This document shows positions 42,744 through 52,609 of a stretch of 64,000 nt of DNA, one piece after another (position 1 is the first letter of the stretch; each line of letters starts with the position of its first letter). The position numbers were made by a program, and so were the translations under genes. Below the pieces are notes generated by a model, which made no database searches, was not told where the DNA came from, and saw only the letters and a list, made by a program, of their open reading frames with translations. This stretch comes from DATFVJ01 sp963820395. GTDB lineage: Bacteria; Actinomycetota; Actinomycetes; Streptosporangiales; Streptosporangiaceae. The DNA lies in assembly GCA_963820395.1 (NCBI GenBank), contig CAWGAE010000007.1, forward strand, positions 310,001-374,000, given 5' to 3'.

Positions 42744-44861
42744 TTATCCTCTGAGCGCCGTGCCCACGAAGCGGCCGAACGCTGGCCGCCGTGATGCGGC
42801 CAGGCGGTTATCCCAGTCGAGGAGCTGCTGCTGGGCAGCGAGATGGCCGGAATGAGCGTGACTAAGCTGGGCCGCCAGTTCCGTCCTGCGCTGGTCGATC
42901 GGGATCTCCCCGATCCGCTGCTCCTTGTCGGCCGCGACCAGCGCAGCAGCCAGTTCTTGTTTGATCGCAGCGACCTGGCTGGCAATTTGCTGAGTTACGC
43001 GCGTGCGCTCGTCCCGCAGTTGCCGTTCCTGTGACGCGAACTGTGCATCGATGACTTGCAGTTCAGGTGCCGGAAGCGTGGAAGGCTGCCGCCGGATGGC
43101 GCCAGCGACTTGGTCTTGCCGCCACTGGTCGATTCGACGCGCCTTTACTTCGCCGATACCAGGCACGTGAACCAGCCTGCCCGAGGCCAGCCGGAAATAT
43201 ACGGTCGTGGATCCTCCCCCATGTGAGCACCTGATGCCGGAGAAGTCGGCGGCCACTCGTATGCCGACCGACCCTAGCCTTGCGACAAGCTGCCTACCCA
43301 CGCCTGGCATCTGGCTGGCGTCGATCGCGACCCGGGAAAGCCAGGATCTCATGTGCTCCTGCTGGAGCCGTTTCAGGCGGCGGCTGATCTCGTGCTGCTT
43401 GTTGCCGCTCAGCCGGGCCAACTGCCGGTCGATCGACTCTTCCTGATGCGCAACCTGCCGCAGCCTCCGGTCGAAGGCGGCCTGGACCGATGTCCGTTTC
43501 TTGGCATGTTGGCTAGCCAGCCGTTGCGCCGCGCGCTCGATCGTGGCGCCGTCCTTCGCCACGCGCGCAATCTCCGCGGCAGCCCGGCTGACGCCCGGCG
43601 TGGCCCGCGCGCGAGCCCGCCGCAGATCGGTATACGTCCGAGTGAGCGGATCACGCCGGTACAGCGCCCACACGGTCATCGTGACGAGGACAGTCGCGGC
43701 GATGATTCCCGCCAGGCCGATCGGCCGACTCCAGACGGCCGTTGCTGCCGTCAACAGAGGTAGCGCAGCCAGCATCCGCACGAGCCAGGTAAGCGATCGT
43801 GCAGGGGCGCCGCTGTGCTGCGGCCGGGTCTGTCCAGCGGCTGATGGGGCGTCAGAGGGGCCGGGTGCGGCGGCAGTTTCCGGGATGTGGCCCCTCATCC
43901 AGCCCGGGATCCCGCCTGTCGCGGCCGTCCCTGCAGCAGCTTGAGCGGAGGTGTCGCGCCGCGAAGGGACTGCGAGCGCAGGTAGTGAGGTCAACGGCAG
44001 CGGGAGGATATCGCGCGCTATTTGAGCGAGTCTGCGTACTTCTGCGTCCCGGTGAGAGGCAAGCATGGAGATCCGCGGGGAAGATGTTAAATCAGCGAGG
44101 TCACTCCTGTTGAGAAGCAGGTACTCGTCATGGCCAGGGTTGAGCTGATCCCAAAGCGCGGGATCGGCGACCAGCATTTTCAGGGAGAGGGAGATCAACC
44201 AGGCGGAGAAGCGATCCATCGCCGGGCCATAGTCAGCCTGCGAGCGGCCTGGCGGCTGGTAGTCGGGATGGCCCACCTCGCCCGCGGGCAGCCCATCGAG
44301 GCCGGGCACGTACATGCCGTCATAGTCGACGAGATGCAGCCTGCCATTGTCGGTTACGAGCAGATTGCCATCCTGCAGGTCCCCGTGCGCCATGCTAGCG
44401 GCCGCTAGATCGGCAATTAGCTCGTCGAACCGCAGCGCAAGGCCGCTCAGGGCTGCGGGCTGGTTAATGTTCTTGCTTATCCAGCGGGTCAGCGTAAGTC
44501 CGCTTACCCAGTTCATCCGCAGAATCGGATACCGTTTAGCGTCTACTTGGATGCCGTCCGGGAGAAACCGGAAATCGGTCGCCCACCACGGTCTCAGCTT
44601 GCTCAGGTGCTCACCGATCAGCATGTATCGCTGCAGCTGATGAGTCACCTCACGGGTGAAGCATTTCACTGCATACCGGTGGCCGGAGGCTGTTGTCATC
44701 GGAAAAACGGATGCAAAGTTACCAGAGATCGCCTTTGGCAGCCCCATCGCCATCCGTTCAAACGAGGCCGACCGGAGGTCAGGATCGGAGAAGCAGCGTT
44801 CGGGATGCTGCACCGCTTCCTGATACTGGCCACCCGTGGGGAACCTCTGCAGCGTAGTCAT
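42744..44861 (-). CDS. yegI-like: HhH-containing protein kinase of a TerY-P/YegI-type triad, 705 aa
   Basis: The kinase domain has Lys66 (YAVKCF), the catalytic loop MAHGDLQDGNLLV (H159, D161, N166) and VDYDGMYVPGLDGL (D179, DFG position). The DYDGM-PG-x-G wording is specific to this subfamily. A Pro/Ala linker leads to two membrane segments at about 365-415. A long coiled coil, two helix-hairpin-helix motifs (MPGVGRQLVARLGSVGIRVA; VPGIGEVKARRI) and another coiled coil follow. It matches the YegI-like kinase found with a PP2C phosphatase and a vWA protein, as here, transcribed as the third gene after them. The HhH part may touch DNA or proteins. Substrate unknown. Confidence 0.85.
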   Translation of the reverse strand: MTTLQRFPTGGQYQEAVQHPERCFSDPDLRSASFERMAMGLPKAISGNFASVFPMTTASGHRYAVKCFTREVTHQLQRYMLIGEHLSKLRPWWATDFRFLPDGIQVDAKRYPILRMNWVSGLTLTRWISKNINQPAALSGLALRFDELIADLAAASMAHGDLQDGNLLVTDNGRLHLVDYDGMYVPGLDGLPAGEVGHPDYQPPGRSQADYGPAMDRFSAWLISLSLKMLVADPALWDQLNPGHDEYLLLNRSDLADLTSSPRISMLASHRDAEVRRLAQIARDILPLPLTSLPALAVPSRRDTSAQAAAGTAATGGIPGWMRGHIPETAAAPGPSDAPSAAGQTRPQHSGAPARSLTWLVRMLAALPLLTAATAVWSRPIGLAGIIAATVLVTMTVWALYRRDPLTRTYTDLRRARARATPGVSRAAAEIARVAKDGATIERAAQRLASQHAKKRTSVQAAFDRRLRQVAHQEESIDRQLARLSGNKQHEISRRLKRLQQEHMRSWLSRVAIDASQMPGVGRQLVARLGSVGIRVAADFSGIRCSHGGGSTTVYFRLASGRLVHVPGIGEVKARRIDQWRQDQVAGAIRRQPSTLPAPELQVIDAQFASQERQLRDERTRVTQQIASQVAAIKQELAAALVAADKEQRIGEIPIDQRRTELAAQLSHAHSGHLAAQQQLLDWDNRLAASRRPAFGRFVGTALRG

Positions 44862-44867
44862 GGCCGG

Positions 44868-45698
44868 TCACCAGATATCGACGTGTACGAGCGTCACGTC
44901 ATCGTTGCGCAGCCCGCCGGTCCGCCTGGCCCGAGATACCCACTCTGCGAACCCGATGTCGTCGGTGAGGTCCCGGAGGGTCTCCCAGGGTCGGCCGCCT
45001 TCCTCGGCGCAGGCGAGGAACCAGGCGGCCAGAGCGTCGGTACACACGAAGAAGTCGTCGCCCTCGGCGACGGCCCCCTCGGCGAACCGCACATGAGCCA
45101 CAATCACATCGCTGTTGGCATCGCAACTGCCCAAGAGGGCAGGGCTGGTGCCGAAGTCGACACTTTCGCCCAGTGGGAAGGCAACCTGGAGCCGCCCGCC
45201 ACGCACATGGAAGAGGCAGGTGTCGCCAAGGGCAGCGGAATGCCAGCTCCCGATGACTGACAGCAGCCCGGGCTCGGTTTGAGTGCCAGGTCTGGCCGCA
45301 CTTGCGCTGTCAATGTTCACCTGTAGCGCGAGGAGCGTTGCGAAGGCACCCTTCGCAATACCGGGCCGCTCGTACCAGCGAAGCGGCCGGGCGGCGTTCT
45401 CGCGCTCCGCTATATAGGAGTCCACGACGCCAGGCCACCGGGCCGACAGGGCGATGGCCGTTTCGGCAAATAAATGGGCATCGCATGCTGCGGCGGTCGC
45501 CTCCGCGAACCCGTCTGCCATCATGGTCGCCCACTGCCGGGCTAGCAGGCTTTCGGTAGCACCATCAGCGACAGCCACACCGACCCAATCACCCGGGACC
45601 TCGTCGCCAGGGCCGGGGAGGACTTTGCAGGCATCCTCGTACTCGGCGGTGGAGCTTCCTTCCTTGGGTGCCAAGTAGACGATGGCGCTCGCCCTCAT
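44868..45698 (-). CDS. yegK-like: PP2C-type phosphatase of the triad, 276 aa
   Basis: The start at ATG 45698 (MRASAIVYLAPKEGSSTAEY) lies four bases beyond the stop of the vWA gene; the longer frame is discarded. PPM/PP2C motifs: DWVGVAVADGATES with the metal Asp, IGSWHSAALGDTCLFHVRGG, DFFVCTDALAAWFL, and NDDVTLVHVDIW at the end. It probably removes phosphates placed by the kinase gene six bases downstream. The set of three is conserved (YegL-YegK-YegI in enterobacteria), so function as a switch is likely. Regulation unknown. Confidence 0.85.
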   Translation of the reverse strand: MRASAIVYLAPKEGSSTAEYEDACKVLPGPGDEVPGDWVGVAVADGATESLLARQWATMMADGFAEATAAACDAHLFAETAIALSARWPGVVDSYIAERENAARPLRWYERPGIAKGAFATLLALQVNIDSASAARPGTQTEPGLLSVIGSWHSAALGDTCLFHVRGGRLQVAFPLGESVDFGTSPALLGSCDANSDVIVAHVRFAEGAVAEGDDFFVCTDALAAWFLACAEEGGRPWETLRDLTDDIGFAEWVSRARRTGGLRNDDVTLVHVDIW

Positions 45699-45702
45699 CT
45701 GG

Positions 45703-46542
45703 TTATCGCAATGCCAGGGCGCGGGTACCGATGTCGAGGAACTGCACGAGAGACACGATGTCGGAATTGTAAACGAAGCCCCGGCTGCCCTCACTCACCT
45801 CGTAGTGATTGTGTGCCGCGTACGCACGCATGTGCGGGGGTAGCTCGCTTGACATCTCGAAGAGGCTGCGTGCATAAACATTTGGCAGCCTTGACGTGTC
45901 GGCTGGAAAGGTGATAGAGGAGCCACCCGCGTCGGATATGTGGAGGTTGAACAAAAGCACCGCCCCGTCATCGGTCCGCAGTTGCGTCAGCTGCCGGGCG
46001 CTGTCAAGCGGATCGCCGTCGTTGGCCTCACCGTCGGTGAGATTGAGCACGATCGGCGGGAAGCCACGGGGATGCTCCGCGGTCCAGGTCGAGACCAAAT
46101 TCCTCGCGTGCATGAGGGCCTGGCACATCGGCGTGGCCCCGTTTGCTAGTGCCTCCACCCAGACAGGGAAGTCGGTCTTTAGCTCAATCACCCCACCTGC
46201 CCCGTCCGGCTTCAGCTTGGTGCGCTGATCGACGCGCAATGGGTGGTCGGCCACCTGGCTGATCGCGACCAGGTCCCGGCCCTGCAGACCCCCGCCAAAG
46301 GCGCTTTGCGCGGATCGGCCGCCATAGCCAAGGACGGCGACATGAAAGTAGTCACGCACGCCCTCCTCCTTTGCGCACCGGATAGCGAGTTCCGTAAGTA
46401 AGCGGTTCAGGGCGTCAGCGACGACGTCCGCCTTGCGCACGCGGACCTCGCCGCCGATCGAATCAACCATGGAAGCTGACTGGTCGACGAGGAAGATGAA
46501 GCAGGACGGGTTGGTACGGCTAATTTCCGCCATGTACGGCAT
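45703..46542 (-). CDS. yegL-like: von Willebrand factor A protein (TerY-type), 279 aa
   Basis: GAAGGGG is seven bases upstream of ATG 46542. The longer frame to 46824 has no support. The metal-ion site is complete: CFIFLVDQSASM (D20, S22, S24), ANGATPMCQALMHA with the Thr, and LNLTDGEANDGD with the Asp. Fold order and length match TerY/YegL proteins, which are metal-dependent scaffolds. It is the first gene of the vWA-phosphatase-kinase operon, with gaps of only a few bases. It may be the substrate or the recruiting partner of the kinase. Confidence 0.87.
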   Translation of the reverse strand: MPYMAEISRTNPSCFIFLVDQSASMVDSIGGEVRVRKADVVADALNRLLTELAIRCAKEEGVRDYFHVAVLGYGGRSAQSAFGGGLQGRDLVAISQVADHPLRVDQRTKLKPDGAGGVIELKTDFPVWVEALANGATPMCQALMHARNLVSTWTAEHPRGFPPIVLNLTDGEANDGDPLDSARQLTQLRTDDGAVLLFNLHISDAGGSSITFPADTSRLPNVYARSLFEMSSELPPHMRAYAAHNHYEVSEGSRGFVYNSDIVSLVQFLDIGTRALALR

Positions 46543-47121
46543 TGGAACCCCTTCGTCGGCTGGTCCGCCCGTCGCTGACACCAGGCGCGCCGCAGGAACC
46601 GTAACATGATCGTCTCCCGACTCAGAGAACATCATCTCAGGCCACAGCGTCCTGGTAAGTGACACATCACAATGAGATGCCCAACATATTGGACGCGGAG
46701 GTAACCCGGGCCGTTCACACGACGATGCCAGTTGACCTTCGAATCGGCGGGGGCGAAGCTTTGAGCGAAGTCTCCCTGGGGGTTGGCGATGCCAGGCCGC
46801 CCGCGTTATGAGACTCGGCCCCATGCCGTGCCCGGTAATCTGCCCGCGCTGTATGACAAGGACGAAATCTTGCTGCGCCCGTCGGAGCCGGATCGCGGTC
46901 CCACCGGGACGTCCTTGGCTTGGCGATCTACCGTGAGTTCGGTGATGGCATCTCCCTTTCTAGCGGCATCCACGGCGCGTGGCAGCTGCAGGAGAATACC
47001 AGCAGCCTAATGGTGCAGTGCTCACGGCACACGGCCCGGCACGTCATCCCATGAACGGTCCAGGCTCCAAGAGTGCTCACCTGCCGACGGCTACCGGCAC
47101 CGAGTCTGCCCAAACGTGGAG
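46543..47121. other. 579 bp before the triad, no gene
   Basis: Holds the promoter of the triad. The plus strand at 46783-47010 has coding-like words in two frames (LALYDKDEILLRP-like; RDVLGLAIYREFGDGISLSS) that could be a remnant. Nothing firm. Confidence 0.3.
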
Positions 47122-49020
47122 TCAGCGTTTGACGCGGTTGCGGACGGCGAGCAGGGTCAAGGCGAGCAGGACCGGCCCGAGAATGCGGGCGGTATCGGTG
47201 GTCCAGGTCCCGGTCGTGGTCAGCGGCTGCGACGTGGTGCGGAAGACGATCGAGTCGAGGGTGACCTCCGTGGACGTCCAAGTCCGTTGCCATATCCACC
47301 GCTGCCCGGCTGGCGGGAGGTGAGGCTTTGCGGTGTTAAGCGTGGCGTCGATCCGGGTGCGATTGCCGACCCTGCTTGTGATGGTGCCGCTCAGGTGCTG
47401 GGGCGGTGCGGTCGCGGCCAGGCCCCAGCCGACCAGCGCCGTGGTGACGATCACGCCCAGGACCAGCAGGGCTGCGAGGGAGCGCAGGGCCCGCAGGCCG
47501 TAGCCGGAGATCAGCCAGTACAGCCACAAGATGGCGCGTTCACCGGCTGGGGTCACGGTGGCATGACGGCGCATCTCCATTTCGCCGTAGTAGAAGTCGG
47601 CCGCGCCGGGCTCGTTTTTGGCGTCTTCCTGGGCCTTGCGGAGCTGCCGGTAAAGTCCGGCCAGGCGTTCTGGGCCGACCTCGGCAATCTGGGTGGATGA
47701 GCTGTTTCGCCAGCCTGCGTACTTCCGGGTGGTAGCTCGCCAGGTGCGTTCCTCGGCGATGCTCCGGCGGCTGCTCCACCGCCATGCGGGCGGCCACGCC
47801 CAACCGGTGCACATTCCTCGTGGGGGGTGATCGTAGATGCAGCGGCCTTCCAGGCGAAGCTGGTCGAGAAGCCGGGCACCGGCAAAGGCGCACTGTGAGA
47901 GATCGACATCGGTAATGGACAGGTTGGCGGCGTCCGAGCCACGCAGCGATGTCAGGAGGGGTATCCAAAGATCGCGGGATTCGCGGCGCTCGCCCACGAT
48001 ACGCTTGCGGACCTCCTCCTCGTTCAGGGGCCCGGTGGAAGACACGAATGTCTGGTCGGATCCGGTTGCGAATGAGGGTGTGGTGAAGATCGCGCGCTCC
48101 AGATCGACCTCCGCATAGCGCAGCCGCAGATCGACCCCCGCGCTCCACGTCGCGTCGCGGCATGAAACGGTCAGCGCGGCGACCTTGATCACCACCGGTC
48201 GGCCGAACACCGCCCTATCAAGGCTGACTCTGCCAGCCGCCAGCGGTCCGAGTGACGTGGCGTTCTCGAACCTCACCTCACTGAACAAGGCGTCCCCGGC
48301 GAACTGGGCGCCCTGAAACCCGGCGTCAGCAGTGAAGTGGGCGCGCTGGAACCAGCCGTCTTTGCTGAACTGGGCTTCCGCGAACCCAGCGTCCCTGGTG
48401 AACTGAGCGCCCTGGAAGACGACTCCCCCGCTGAAGTAGGCGTGCTCGAACCAGGCGTCCCAGCCGAACTGGGCGTCCGCGAATACGACGTCCCCGGTGA
48501 ACCGAGCGCGTTGGAACACGACGGCCCCGGTGAATTGAGCGCGCAGGAACATGGCGACCCCGGTGAACTGGGCTTCCGCGAAACCAGCGGTCCCGGTGAA
48601 CTGAGCGCCCGGGAACATGGCACCCCCGCTGAACTGGGTGCGGTCGAACCTGGCGGTCCCGCTGAACAGCGCGTCCGAGAACCAGGCGTCCCTGGTGAAC
48701 TGGGCGCCCCGGAAGTTGGCGTCCCCGCTGAAATGCGCTTGGGCGAACGAGACTTGGCCGAACCTCGGACGCTTGTCCTCGCCCTGAACTTTGCGGAGGA
48801 TCTGGGCGAGCAGTTCGGCGTTGATGGGTGTGCCGGAGGCGTCCAGATCGGCGCCGGGGTGGAGGCGTCGCATAACCCGGTTGAGTTGGCCTGGCCTGAG
48901 GTGGGCTAGGCAGTGGCCAAACCCGTCGGCCTGTTTCCCGGTGCAACGCTTGCCGGTTTCCTTGCTGCGGTGCAGGCAGCTCGGCCAGGGGGCCTGGTCA
49001 TCCGCATGGGTATCGGCCAT
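47122..49020 (-). CDS. Pentapeptide-repeat-like membrane protein, 632 aa
   Basis: The N-terminal zinc-like module (CLHRSKETGKRC, FGHCLAHLRPGQ) is followed at about residues 85-265 by some thirty five-residue repeats of the A-x-F type (ANFRGAQFTRDAWFSDALFS, AQFTGTAGFAEAQFTGVAMF), forming a quadrilateral helix. A conserved block with LYRQLRKAQEDAKNEPGAAD and YYGEMEMRRHA precedes one or two membrane segments (LRSLAALLVLGVIVTTALVG) near residue 530 and an external tail. Probably membrane-bound and facing the cytoplasm. Its last 30 codons are copied at 61700-61797. Function unknown. Confidence 0.8.
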   Translation of the reverse strand: MADTHADDQAPWPSCLHRSKETGKRCTGKQADGFGHCLAHLRPGQLNRVMRRLHPGADLDASGTPINAELLAQILRKVQGEDKRPRFGQVSFAQAHFSGDANFRGAQFTRDAWFSDALFSGTARFDRTQFSGGAMFPGAQFTGTAGFAEAQFTGVAMFLRAQFTGAVVFQRARFTGDVVFADAQFGWDAWFEHAYFSGGVVFQGAQFTRDAGFAEAQFSKDGWFQRAHFTADAGFQGAQFAGDALFSEVRFENATSLGPLAAGRVSLDRAVFGRPVVIKVAALTVSCRDATWSAGVDLRLRYAEVDLERAIFTTPSFATGSDQTFVSSTGPLNEEEVRKRIVGERRESRDLWIPLLTSLRGSDAANLSITDVDLSQCAFAGARLLDQLRLEGRCIYDHPPRGMCTGWAWPPAWRWSSRRSIAEERTWRATTRKYAGWRNSSSTQIAEVGPERLAGLYRQLRKAQEDAKNEPGAADFYYGEMEMRRHATVTPAGERAILWLYWLISGYGLRALRSLAALLVLGVIVTTALVGWGLAATAPPQHLSGTITSRVGNRTRIDATLNTAKPHLPPAGQRWIWQRTWTSTEVTLDSIVFRTTSQPLTTTGTWTTDTARILGPVLLALTLLAVRNRVKR

Positions 49021-49322
49021 CGCCCAGTTTTACGCCAGATCGTTGGTGCGATGCCACTCCTCTACGCTCAGGGCTTCTCGTGGCCATCCTGCACCACAGG
49101 CACCACTCGCCGAGATCCCACTAATCGGGCCAGCCCGGCCGGAACTTCTGGATCTTGCACCGGGTCTTCATGATCGTTAGGTAGCCAAGCTGGTAGCCAA
49201 CGCCCGCAGGCATCAAGCAACATCCAGCATCATCTGGCTTGCATACAGCCAGGCAGACGGCACGTCAGGCTTCATCCAGCACCACGAGGCAGCGCCGGAT
49301 TGTTGACCCCCAGTCAAGTGCC
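49021..49322. repeat. Intergenic region with paired GGTAGCCAA repeats
   Basis: GGTAGCCAA occurs at 49180-49188 and 49192-49200, and CATCCAGCA twice further on (about 49220 and 49272). They lie just beyond the 3' end of the truncated integrase, where arm-type integrase sites and att cores usually are. No gene otherwise. Confidence 0.45.
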
Positions 49323-49772
49323 CTACCAAGCTGGGCCACGTCCCGTGCTGTGCTTTCGTCCTATCAAGAAGTGCCCGGTAGCCTGACTGGCTTCACGCGA
49401 CAAGAAGAGCCTAGCAAAGGGCTCGACGTGATCCGCCTGGATCGACACCGGATGACGGTACACAGACTCCGTGACCGCCGTGGTCTTGTGGCCGACGAGA
49501 TGGCTGATCCGCTCGATTGACATCCCGTCGTCGCTGAGCAGCGAGACGAAGCTGTGCCTCAACTCTCTTGGTGTCCAGTCACCGCCGACGCCAGCAGCCT
49601 GGGTGATCTTGATAAAGCCGCGCCGGACGTTGTGGTGGTCGAGCTGCGTGCCGACGTTCGAGCTGAACACGAGATCGTTCTCCTGCCACAGCGCCCCGGC
49701 CACTGCCCGGTCGCGGGCCTGCTGGAGCTTGAGCGCTCGCAGCGCTTCTACCGCGAGCGTCGGCAGTGCCTG
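49323..49772 (-). pseudogene. C-terminal part of a second integrase copy
   Basis: 49476-49770 matches 1-295 of the window at about 95% by eye, same strand. It adds the missing end: HLVGHKTTAVTESVYRHPVS with the catalytic Tyr of YRHP, then ADHVEPFARLF and a stop at 49323. The N-terminal 230 residues are lacking: at 49771 the sequence turns into an unrelated recombinase on the other strand. So this is a broken copy that marks an old recombination or element end. Confidence 0.88.
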
Positions 49773-50929
49773 GCCTACGCGCGGGACATCATGGTGTTCT
49801 GCCGGTTCCTGGCGGAGTCGCGAGGAGGGAAGTCGATCTGGGAATGCGACACCGCCGATCTGCGAGCCTACAAGCGCGTGCGGCTGCATATGCGGGGACC
49901 GGCGCACGTGTCGGTCAGTCGGCGGCGCGCATCCGGATCGAGCCGGCCGTACGGCACCGCACCGCCGTCGGCGAGACTCACCCCCGTCCGGCGGACGTGA
50001 CCCACCACCGTCTGCTCATCGAGCGCGTAGCCGCCGTCTGCCCTGACGCGGGCCACCAGCTCGCCCCGTTCGATCCGCACGTACCGCTCCAGCGCCCGCA
50101 CCAGCCGGGACGGCGCGAACACCGTCCGTGCCCGCGACCGCTTCGTCACCGCCGACCCGAGATGAATCGCCCCCCGCCCCGACGCCACGGCACGCTCGCC
50201 CGGAACCTCCGGCGTCAGCAGGCACGACGCCTCAGAAAGCCGCATGCCGGTGTAGATGAGCAATCCTCGAACGACACGAACACCACCGGCGGCCGTCCCG
50301 GATCCGGTTCGGACTCGGCGTTGATGCGGACCTGCCGCATCCCCTGCGGTATGAACACGCTTCAGTCGACATACCGGAACGGCAGTTGGGGATCAGGCCC
50401 TCATAAAGCGCCCAGGCAGCCCACTTATCCAGCGCCGCGATCGACCGGCGCCGCGTGGACACTGCTGGTCACGCCGGAGGGACAGGTGGTCGGGCCGCTG
50501 GGGTTGTGGCTGTCGGCCGACGGGCTGCCGGTGGCGCCGGCGACCTGGCAGTCTGTGTTCGCCCGCGCGAACGCCCGCTGCGAGCGGTTCGGCATCGGCG
50601 TGTCGGCGACCCCGCATACCCTGCGCCATTCTTTCGCGGTGCACATGCTCGGGCCGCTGTTGCGGCAGACGGTCGCGGCACTGGGTGAGGATCCGGCCCG
50701 GACCCACACAAGCGCGCAGGTGAAACTGCTGCTGGTGGGCAATCCGCTGCGCCGGCTGCAACTGCTGCCGGGCCACGCTCAGGAGGCCACCGTCTACACC
50801 TACCCGGATGTGCTGGATGAGGCGCAGGAGATCGTCGCCTCAGCGCTGGCGCGGTGGGATGCCCAGGCCGGGGCGCTGACGGCCGCGTTCACCGGCGATG
50901 AGAGCCCTGCTGCGGAGCCGCGGGCATGA
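49773..50929 (+). pseudogene. RIT-like tyrosine recombinase 1, with an internal inversion
   Basis: The plus strand gives the core-binding part (YARDIMVFCRFLAESRGGKS, TADLRAYKRVRLHM). The minus strand between about 49905 and 50455 gives the middle (RRRSIAALDKWAAWALYEGL, LIYTGMRLSEASCLLTPEVP, VTKRSRARTVFAPSRLVRAL). The plus strand resumes with the catalytic end (LPVAPATWQSVFARANARCE, TPHTLRHSFAVHML, GHAQEATVYTYPDVLDEAQE). In one orientation these make a continuous recombinase. The middle piece also has frame breaks. Its stop overlaps the start of recombinase 2 (ATGA). Confidence 0.8.
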
Positions 50930-52609
50930 CGCGCGGGCGCAAAGTGCGCTTCGGCGCCGTGGGCGGCGTCGTTGAGCCGCCGGAGCCGATGCCGGCGATC
51001 GGCCCGGTCGTCTTCACCGTCGTCTTCGGCGGGACCGAGAAGGTGGTGGATCTGTCGGATTTGGCCTGCCCGCGGCTGGTGCGGGCCGCTGGCCGCAGCG
51101 CTGGCATCGACCAGCGGTGACCACGGGACGGTGCGCACCTGCAACCCGGATTTCCAGCAGAAGGTGCGGCACCTGCGGGCGTTCGCCTGTTTCGCGGCCG
51201 CTCGCCTCGCCGCCGGGCGGGCTGGGGCGGCCGGGCTGGGGGACGTGTCCCCGGCGCTTCTGTAGGACTTCGAGGCCGGGCTCATCGCCCGTTACGGCAC
51301 GACGGGCAGCCAGGTCCAGGGGTTCATGGCCACGGTGATCCGGCTGCTGAGGCTAGCCGATGATGCTGATCCTGGGGTGCTGACGGCGCCGATGCAGGCA
51401 CGCCTGGGCTACAGCACGTCCCTGCCGTCCCGGCGGGCCAGGCCGCTGAACGCCTATCCGATGCCGGTGCTGGAGGCCATCCAGCAGGCGGCGCTGGCCG
51501 ATGTCCGCACGATCCGGGAACGGGTCGACGCGGAGCGCGCCGCCGGTGCCACGGCGTTCCTGATTCCTGCGGAGGCCGTTCCGCTGCTGGTGGGGCTGAT
51601 CTTCCTGACCGGGCTGGAACCCGAATGCGCCAAGAGCCCGCGTGCCGGCTGCCTGTCCAGCCCGTCCCCGAACGGGTTCGTCTCGCTCACCTACACGAAG
51701 AAACGCGCCCATACCCGCACCGGCAAGGCCATGCGAATCCGCGACGGGGGGATCGCCACCCCCGCCGGCCTGATCAATCTGGCGGCCCGGCTGATGGAAC
51801 CGGCCCGCCAGGCCGCCGGCAGCGACGCGCTGTGGGCCGGTACCGGCCGCGATGGCCTGCGGGCCTGGTTTGACACCGGCTATGAGCTCACTGCCCCGCT
51901 GCGCGCATGGGCCAGGCGGCACGGACTGGATCAGCTGACCGGCCACGGCGGCGGCAAGGTCCGGCTCGACCTGCGGCGAATCCGCAAATCGGTGACCTCC
52001 CGCCGCTATCTGCAAAGCGGCGGGGTTCCCGGCGACTTCGCGACCGGCCACACCAAGGCCGTCGCCGCCGGGCACTACGCCGACATCGACGCGCACAATG
52101 CACTGCATGATCAGGCGGTCGAAGACGGGCTGCGCCAGGCACTCCAGGTGGCGCTGCCCGCCCCGGTCATCGCCACCGCGACCGGTGAGCCACCACTCGG
52201 CGTGCCCGGCGACAACCCGCCGCCGTTGACGCCGGCTCAGCACCGGGCGGCGGCAAGCGGTGAACAAGACGTGTTCCTGGCTTCCTGCGCCGGCTCCCAC
52301 GCATCGCCGTTCGCGCGCACGACCGGCGACGGCTGCCCGGTCGCAGCCCGGGGATGCCTGGAATGCCCGAATGCGGTATTCACTGAACGGCACCTGCCCA
52401 GCCCTACCACCTTCGCGGCGTTCCTTGAGGACCAGCGCGATGTGTTGGAACAGACGCAATGGCAGGCCCGGTACGGCATGGCCCATCACCGCCTGACCGC
52501 CGGGATCTTCCCGGCCTTCAGCCCAGCCCAGCACGCCGCGGCCCGCCGCGACAGCGCGGCCGCCGGCATCGCCTCGCTGACCGCTCGTCTCCTGGAGTCC
52601 CTGACATGA
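50926..52609 (+). pseudogene. RIT-like tyrosine recombinase 2, frameshift and amber codon
   Basis: The start ATG 50926 overlaps the previous stop. The first frame (KVRFGAVGGVVEPPEPMPAI) shifts near 51089 to PDFQQKVRHLRAFACFAAAR, which ends at TAG 51263-51265. The same frame continues at once with DFEAGLIARYGTTGSQVQGF and remains open to 52609. The long part has LVGLIFLTGLEPECAKSPRA, YTKKRAHTRTGKAMRIRDGG, IRKSVTSRRYLQSGGVPGDF and ATGHTKAVAAGHYADIDAHN. It forms the second recombinase of the trio and overlaps the third by ATGA. Not functional as read. Confidence 0.78.

Noticed and set aside
49766..50929. 387-residue continuous plus-strand frame
   Set aside because: Only the part after about 50455 is recombinase; the middle is the antisense of the inverted piece, so it is not one gene as read.
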